From NCBI GenBank assembly GCA_022865685.1, contig JALHUB010000153.1:1-9834 (forward strand): a stretch of DNA of 9,834 nt, written 5' to 3'. Position numbers and translations under genes: made by a program. Positions 6,263 through 9,834 of the stretch are shown here, piece by piece (the first letter of the stretch is position 1; each line of letters begins with the position of its first letter). Source of the DNA: Dehalococcoidia bacterium. GTDB taxonomy: Bacteria > Chloroflexota > Dehalococcoidia > DSTF01 > JALHUB01. A model generated the notes under the pieces. It was given only the letters and a program-made list of their open reading frames with translations. It was not told the DNA's origin and made no database searches.

Positions 6263-7203
6263 GGCGATTCCCCCTGCGTGCCTAGCGGCTGCACCGACGG
6301 ATCGGAGACGAGGCCGAAATTGGAGAACGGCCAGTAGGATACCCAGGCGCGGCCGACAATGTCTTCCTCCGGCACAAACCCCCAGCTACGCGAGTCGTAG
6401 CTATTGTTGCGGTTGTCACCCAGGACAAAGTACTGGTTATCCGGCACGATCTCCGGGCCGAAGTTATAGTTCGGCCGCTCCAGTATGTACTTCTCGTCCA
6501 GCGCGCCGCCGTTGACAAAGACAAGCCCATCTTTGACCTGCACCTCGTCGCCGGGCTCACCGACTATGCGCTTGATGAAATCGCGCTCCGTCTGACTTGG
6601 GAACCGGAAGACGATGACGTCGCCACGCCTAGGCGCCCGGAAGACGTAGCGCACCGGATTGTCGCCGGCATCGTAGAAAGGCAGGATGTCCAGGAAGCCG
6701 AGGTCAACCTTGAAGTAGACCGCCTTGTTCACCAGTATGTACTGCCCGTCGTGCAGCGTGCCCTCCATGATCGACCCTTCGACGCGGAAGTTCTGCACCA
6801 TCGCCCGCACGCCGACGAATATCAGCAGCGCGAGGATGACCGTCTCTATCAGATCGCGGGCGAGGCGGCCCAGGCGGATGCCGAAGCGCATCTTCCTTTC
6901 GACCGGCAGTGCCCGCCCCTCGGGCATCCAGGGCGGGTAGGTGGTCCGCAGGCGCGCATCGGACCAAACGAAGTCCGGCGACGCAGCCGCGGCGCTGTCC
7001 CGCGAGCGCGACGACGATGAATGGCCGCCGGGATAGCTTCTATCCGGCGACCACGCCGAATCCCTCGTGGGGGCCGCGTACGGGTCGGGAGCGGGCGGCA
7101 GCATCGGCGTCGGCGTCGGCGCCGGCAGAGAAGGCCATTTGGCCTTCTCTCGCGTGATGTCTTCGGGATTAGCGGAGGGGTTCTCCGGGGGTTCTTCGAG
7201 CAT
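6259..7203 (-). CDS. lepB: Signal peptidase I family protein, catalytic Ser position is Ile
   Basis: Type I signal peptidases cut signal peptides from exported proteins at the outer face of the cytoplasmic membrane with a Ser/Lys dyad. Residues 1-104 are a Pro/Ser-rich tail without predicted structure, then one membrane helix at about 115-136 (ARDLIETVILALLIFVGVRA). The catalytic fold follows: box B at 141-150 reads VEGSIMEGTL, DFIKRIVGEPGDEV at 208-221 supplies the general-base Lys (K211), and GDNRNNSYDSRSWGFVP at 262-278 is box E. In the family box B reads about V-E-G-x-S-M-x-P-T-L, with the nucleophile directly before Met. Here that residue is Ile145, a Ser sits one place earlier (S144), and the usual Pro is Gly148. 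All else is intact, so this may be an altered or inactive member, or contain a base error (AGC to ATC). Length is 314, long for the family because of the tail. Confidence 0.9.
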   Translation of the reverse strand: MLEEPPENPSANPEDITREKAKWPSLPAPTPTPMLPPAPDPYAAPTRDSAWSPDRSYPGGHSSSSRSRDSAAAASPDFVWSDARLRTTYPPWMPEGRALPVERKMRFGIRLGRLARDLIETVILALLIFVGVRAMVQNFRVEGSIMEGTLHDGQYILVNKAVYFKVDLGFLDILPFYDAGDNPVRYVFRAPRRGDVIVFRFPSQTERDFIKRIVGEPGDEVQVKDGLVFVNGGALDEKYILERPNYNFGPEIVPDNQYFVLGDNRNNSYDSRSWGFVPEEDIVGRAWVSYWPFSNFGLVSDPSVQPLGTQGESP

Positions 7204-7216
7204 ATTTGTGGTAATG

Positions 7217-7225
7217 ATTATAGCA
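7217..7225 (-). promoter_or_regulatory. Extended -10 promoter of lepB-pyrE
   Basis: On the minus strand TGCTATAAT (7225-7217) is a perfect extended -10 element (TGn plus TATAAT). No good -35 is seen at 17 bases, which suits extended -10 promoters. Initiation would fall around 7212-7209, only 6-9 bases before the ATG at 7203, and no ribosome site precedes the ATG. The transcript is therefore predicted to be almost leaderless. Confidence 0.65.
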
Positions 7226-7273
7226 TCCCTATACCTTATCTAACTATCGGCGCCGCTTGCCGTTACGTCAAGA

Positions 7274-7313
7274 AGCCGTGAAGGCCGGGACGAAGCTGGC
7301 CGTCGTCACGGCT
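7274..7313. repeat. Inverted repeat in the lepB/sigma divergent region
   Basis: AGCCGTGA (7274-7281) is the reverse complement of TCACGGCT (7306-7313), and inside it GGCC (7283-7286) faces GGCC (7298-7301). It lies between the two divergent promoters. It may be an operator or a structured element; no more can be said. Confidence 0.4.
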
Positions 7314-7369
7314 CGTCCTGGTTCGGTGCGAATTAGACCGCTCCGGCGGCGGCGAATCCACCGTTCTTC

Positions 7370-7378
7370 TGTTAAAAT
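7370..7378 (+). promoter_or_regulatory. Extended -10 promoter of the sigma factor operon
   Basis: TGTTAAAAT has TGn followed by TAAAAT (5 of 6 matches to TATAAT). No -35 box of housekeeping type or ECF type is seen at the usual distance. Transcription would begin near 7385, leaving a leader of about 27 bases that contains the ribosome site GGAGGTG at 7401-7407. Confidence 0.45.
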
Positions 7379-7411
7379 TGTGACCACGAACTCGAATTCC
7401 GGAGGTGCAGG

Positions 7412-8023
7412 CTGCCCCGCGATAGCCTCCAGACTAGCATCGACGACTCCGCGCTGCTGACGCGAGCCAGGACGGGCGACCTCGCTGCGTTCAACGTCCT
7501 CGTGGAGACGCACCAGGATGCCGTCTACGGCCTCTGCTTACGCATGCTCGCTTCCAGCCATGCCGCCGAGGACGTTACCCAGGACGCCTTCCTGGCAGCC
7601 TACCGCCGCATCGATAGCTATCGCGGCGGCGTCTTCCGCGCCTGGCTGCTCCGCATTGCCGCGAACGCCTGCACCGACGAGCTGCGACGTCGCCAGCGCC
7701 GTCCCCAGGTGTCTCTCGACGACGTGACCGGCGACGGCTCGCCCCTCGACCTGCCCGATGAATCCGAGTCGCCCGAGGAGAGCCTCCTCCGCACCGAGTT
7801 GAGCCGTCACATTCAGGCGGGCCTCATGGCGCTCTCTCCCGACCAGCGCGCCGTCGTCGTCCTCTGCGACGTGCAAGGCCTCAGCTACGAGGAGGTCTCG
7901 GAAGCGCTGCACATCTCGCTGGGCACCGTCAAATCGCGCCTCAGCCGCGGCCGCGCCCGTCTGCGCGAACTCCTCCTGCGACGAAGGGAACTTTTGCCCC
8001 ATCCATTTCGTCATACTGTTTGA
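7412..8023 (+). CDS. ECF-type RNA polymerase sigma factor, probable CTG start
   Basis: The 203-residue protein has sigma region 2 at about 25-98, including the AAEDVTQDAFLAAYRRIDSY core polymerase/-10 segment and FRAWLLRIAANACTDELRRR, an acidic linker (about 100-130), and region 4 at about 138-190 (ALSPDQRAVVVLCDVQGLSY, then the helix-turn-helix HISLGTVKSRLSRGRARL). The conserved region starts well before the first GTG (7502): the frame upstream reads DDSALLTRARTGDLAAFNVL, typical of the ECF N-terminus. No ATG, GTG or TTG exists between the TAA at 7373 and 7502, but CTG at 7412 sits six bases after a strong GGAGG (7401-7405), so CTG initiation is inferred. The gene for its likely anti-sigma factor follows after 40 bases. 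It probably directs transcription of envelope-related genes, perhaps its own operon. Confidence 0.9.
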   Translation: MPRDSLQTSIDDSALLTRARTGDLAAFNVLVETHQDAVYGLCLRMLASSHAAEDVTQDAFLAAYRRIDSYRGGVFRAWLLRIAANACTDELRRRQRRPQVSLDDVTGDGSPLDLPDESESPEESLLRTELSRHIQAGLMALSPDQRAVVVLCDVQGLSYEEVSEALHISLGTVKSRLSRGRARLRELLLRRRELLPHPFRHTV

Positions 8024-8063
8024 AGCCTGCTGTTGGCCGGGCTTCGGAAAAGAGGAGGACCCA

Positions 8064-8807
8064 GTGAGGCTTCTCGGATTCCGCCGCCATCCCGTCAGCG
8101 AGGAAGAGCTGTCAGCCTACCTCGACGGTCGCCTGCCGACCGCCGCGCAAGAGCGCGTCGACGCCCATCTCAAAGCCTGCACGGACTGCAGCCGCAAACT
8201 GGAGGAGACGCTGTCGCTCGTTGCCGAGCTGCGCCGCCTCCCCCGGGCGACGGCATCCCGCTCGTTCGCCATCTCGCCGGAGCTGGCGGCCGCGACCCGA
8301 AGGGAAGCAGACCGCGCACGCCAGGACGAGAGGGCGACCGCCCGGCGCGCCTACCTCGGTCTCAGCGGCGCGACGGCGGCGGCCGCAGTTCTCCTGATCG
8401 CCGTCCTCGGCGTCGAGCTGGCGCCGTCCCTCGGCGGCAATGGCGGCCCGGCTTCCACCACGCCGAGCAGCCGCGAGGCCGTAGGGGTTACGGCTCCTCA
8501 GGGCAGCGGGGAGGCCGATAAGGCCCTGTCGGGCGGCGAGCCGGACGAGAATCTCGCGCCGGAAGCGGCGGCGCCGCTGCCGAGCACCGCTGACGAACAA
8601 GGTCGCTCTTCCGCGAACGCCACGCCAGCCGTCGCGACACCGTATGATGCCGCTGCGGCGGCGCCACAGCAAGCCCAGCCCGTCGCCAAAGAGAGCTCCC
8701 ACTTGTTGCTGTGGATCGTCGAAGGAGCGGCAGGCGGGCTAATCGTCGGCTTCGGCGCATCCGCCTTCTGGATGCGTCGACGCTGGATTCAGATCAACCG
8801 GAGCTAG
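8064..8807 (+). CDS. Zinc-binding anti-sigma factor with two membrane helices
   Basis: The GTG start (8064) follows GAGGAGG at 8052-8058. The 247-residue protein begins with a zinc-finger anti-sigma domain: EEELSAYLDGRLPTAAQERV at 13-32, then H35-x3-C39-x2-C42 (HLKACTDC), the typical H-C-C metal site that binds the ECF sigma. Membrane helix 1 is about 97-119 and helix 2 about 214-236 (LLLWIVEGAAGGLIVGFGAS), ending with a basic MRRRWIQINRS tail. Residues 121-212 between them are Ala/Pro/Ser/Gly-rich and should lie outside. Most anti-sigma factors of this class have a single helix; the second anchor makes the outer segment a closed loop. It should hold the sigma factor at the membrane until an outside signal, perhaps through proteolysis or the lipoproteins encoded next, releases it. 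The sigma gene is 40 bases upstream. Confidence 0.85.
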   Translation: MRLLGFRRHPVSEEELSAYLDGRLPTAAQERVDAHLKACTDCSRKLEETLSLVAELRRLPRATASRSFAISPELAAATRREADRARQDERATARRAYLGLSGATAAAAVLLIAVLGVELAPSLGGNGGPASTTPSSREAVGVTAPQGSGEADKALSGGEPDENLAPEAAAPLPSTADEQGRSSANATPAVATPYDAAAAAPQQAQPVAKESSHLLLWIVEGAAGGLIVGFGASAFWMRRRWIQINRS

Positions 8808-8827
8808 CACCAAAGGAGACCAATGCC

Positions 8828-9568
8828 ATGAAAAAGCGAATCGCAATCGTCGCCCTCATCGTTTCCGGCCTGCTCGCCTTCCTGGGCACCGCCTGCGAAG
8901 GCGACAAGATAACCGTCGCTTCACCGAACGGCAACACATTGCAGGGCATCACCGTCAGCGGCGAGGGTAAGGCGACCGGCCAGCCCGACATCGCCATTCT
9001 GTCGCTGGGCATCAGCACGCTTCGCCCGACCGTCGCCGAGGCGCGCAACGAAGCCGCGTCGACTATGCAGAAGGTGATCGACTCGGTCAAAGGCAACGGC
9101 GTCGCGGAGAAGGACATCCAGAGCGCGCAGTATAGCATCTACCCGGAGTATGACTACTCCATCGTCGCCTCGCAGAAGCTGCTGGGCTATCGCATCACCA
9201 ACACGGTCACCATCAAGGTGCGCGACATCGACAAGACAAGCGACGTGCTTGACGGCGCGACCGCGGCCGGCGGCGACCTGACGCAGGTGCAGGGCATCAG
9301 CTTCACCATCGATGAGCCGGACGCGCTGCGCGACCAGGCCCGCGAGGACGCCGTCAAGGACGCGAAGGCCCGCGCTCAGCGCCTCGCCGACACCGCGGGT
9401 GTCAAGCTGGGCGACCCGATCTCGATCACGGAGGGCAGCGTCTCGTCGCCGGTCCCGATGAGGGATGCCCTCCTTGGCGGAGCGGCCGAAGCCAATACGG
9501 CGACACCCATCCAACCCGGCGAAATGGATATCGACCTGACGGTGCAGGTAGTGTTCGCCATCGAGTAA
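8828..9568 (+). CDS. SIMPL-domain (DUF541) lipoprotein
   Basis: The ATG at 8828 is chosen because AAAGGAG (8812-8818) lies nine bases upstream and a signal sequence follows immediately; an in-frame extension to 8711 would only add sequence that overlaps the anti-sigma gene. The 246-residue protein has a lipoprotein-type leader (KKRIAIVALIVSGLLAFLGT, then A-C23) with a slightly atypical lipobox (GTAC). The mature part is a SIMPL domain: ITVSGEGKATGQPDIAILSL near the start, ARNEAASTMQKVIDSVKGNG as the long helix, then YSIYPEYDY, KLLGYRITNTVTIKVRDIDK, and a C-terminal AREDAVKDAKARAQRLADTA helix. SIMPL proteins (YggE, BP26) are periplasmic or surface proteins linked to oxidative and envelope stress; their biochemical role is not settled. 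It lies 20 bases after the anti-sigma gene, so it is part of the operon. Confidence 0.88.
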   Translation: MKKRIAIVALIVSGLLAFLGTACEGDKITVASPNGNTLQGITVSGEGKATGQPDIAILSLGISTLRPTVAEARNEAASTMQKVIDSVKGNGVAEKDIQSAQYSIYPEYDYSIVASQKLLGYRITNTVTIKVRDIDKTSDVLDGATAAGGDLTQVQGISFTIDEPDALRDQAREDAVKDAKARAQRLADTAGVKLGDPISITEGSVSSPVPMRDALLGGAAEANTATPIQPGEMDIDLTVQVVFAIE

Positions 9569-9576
9569 TCGCGCCA

Positions 9577-9596
9577 GTCGAAGCCGTTGCTTCGAC
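9577..9596 (+). other. Perfect 8-bp hairpin between the two lipoprotein genes
   Basis: GTCGAAGC (9577-9584) pairs with GCTTCGAC (9589-9596) around a CGTT tetraloop, nine bases after the stop of the SIMPL gene. No T-tract follows, so it is more likely a processing or stability hairpin, or a weak attenuator, than a full terminator. A smaller stem (ACGGA 9595-9599 with TCCGT 9606-9610) overlaps its right arm and could compete with it. Confidence 0.55.
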
Positions 9597-9638
9597 GGAC
9601 AATCATCCGTTCGACACGATGAAGAAAGGATGCCGAAC

Positions 9639-9834
9639 ATGAATCGCAAAGCAACAATCGCCGCCCTGTGCGCCGCCGCACTTGGCATCGCCGTCGCGCT
9701 GGCCGCCTGCGGAGGTTCCGACAGCGCCTCCGACGGGGCCCTATCGCCGGCAATGGAACTCGAAGCCGGGCAGAAGACGGCGGGTGGAGCGCCCCTCGCG
9801 GCCGCCGACGCCGCCGGCGCCTCGGCCGGGGAGA
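9639..9834 (+). CDS. Lipoprotein, N-terminal part (runs off window)
   Basis: Only the first 65 residues are visible. The ATG at 9639 follows AAAGGA (9625-9630). The leader MNRKATIAALCAAALGIAVA continues to a good lipobox (LAAC, C24), followed by an acidic/Ala-Gly-Ser-rich stretch (GGSDSASDGALSPAMELEAG onward) typical of a flexible tether. The domain that would identify the protein lies beyond the window. Operons of sigma/anti-sigma plus lipoproteins in this setting sometimes carry DUF4349-type proteins, but this cannot be shown here. It is 70 bases past the SIMPL gene with a hairpin between, so it may be expressed at a different level from the upstream genes. Confidence 0.8.
   Translation, partial: MNRKATIAALCAAALGIAVALAACGGSDSASDGALSPAMELEAGQKTAGGAPLAAADAAGASAGE

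Noticed and set aside
8112..8702. 196-codon minus-strand open frame
   Set aside because: Antisense to the anti-sigma gene and Arg/Gly-rich without motifs.
8711..8827. Start of the SIMPL protein at 8711
   Set aside because: It would overlap the anti-sigma gene and place a basic 39-residue stretch before a clear signal peptide; ATG 8828 has its own ribosome site.
8921..9688. 255-codon minus-strand open frame
   Set aside because: Antisense to the SIMPL gene; the Asp/Arg/Val-rich composition is typical of the reverse of a GC-rich gene.
1..9834. CRISPR array, insertion sequence, prophage or defence island
   Set aside because: No regularly spaced repeats, transposase, integrase, phage or nuclease-like genes were seen on either strand.

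Overview
The window is GC-rich, gene-dense bacterial chromosome. GTG and TTG starts are common, a tRNA-Lys lies between protein operons, and genes sit close together. The mix of a signal peptidase I with a long cytosolic N-terminal tail next to pyrE, an ECF sigma/anti-sigma/SIMPL lipoprotein operon, a GMC oxidoreductase with a subunit-3 partner, a MaoC-type dehydratase and a remnant of a cyclase-type zinc ribbon resembles Chloroflexota (Dehalococcoidia/SAR202-like lineages). This placement is an inference from gene content and was not tested.

Left part (1-5407, all minus strand): a MaoC/FAS1-like dehydratase cut by the window edge (1-415); a gene-poor stretch with possible decayed reading frames and a perfect inverted repeat (416-783); a two-gene oxidoreductase operon made of a GMC flavoprotein with an FeS-type Cys motif and a gluconate 2-dehydrogenase subunit 3-like protein (784-2837); a degenerate zinc-ribbon remnant (2876-3076); a gene-free stretch (3077-3478); an MBL-fold alkylsulfatase-like protein with a Tat-lipoprotein leader (3479-4960); and a small three-helix membrane protein (5072-5407). 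The enzymes look like accessory catabolic functions, but no substrate can be fixed from sequence.

Middle (5543-7222, minus strand): tRNA-Lys(UUU) with an encoded CCA, whose promoter overlaps the end of the pyrE terminator. Next comes a lepB-pyrE operon in which the pyrE TTG start overlaps the lepB stop codon. lepB has an extended -10 promoter so close to its ATG that its mRNA should be almost leaderless. The signal peptidase carries Ile where the catalytic Ser of the family is expected, which is the most surprising protein-level observation here.

Right part (7370-9834, plus strand): divergent from lepB, an operon for an ECF sigma factor (apparently starting at CTG), a zinc-binding anti-sigma factor with two membrane helices, a SIMPL-domain (DUF541) lipoprotein and a second lipoprotein that runs off the window. 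This reads as an envelope-stress or surface-sensing regulon core. Stimulus and target genes are unknown.

No CRISPR array, insertion sequence, phage gene or obvious defence system is visible.
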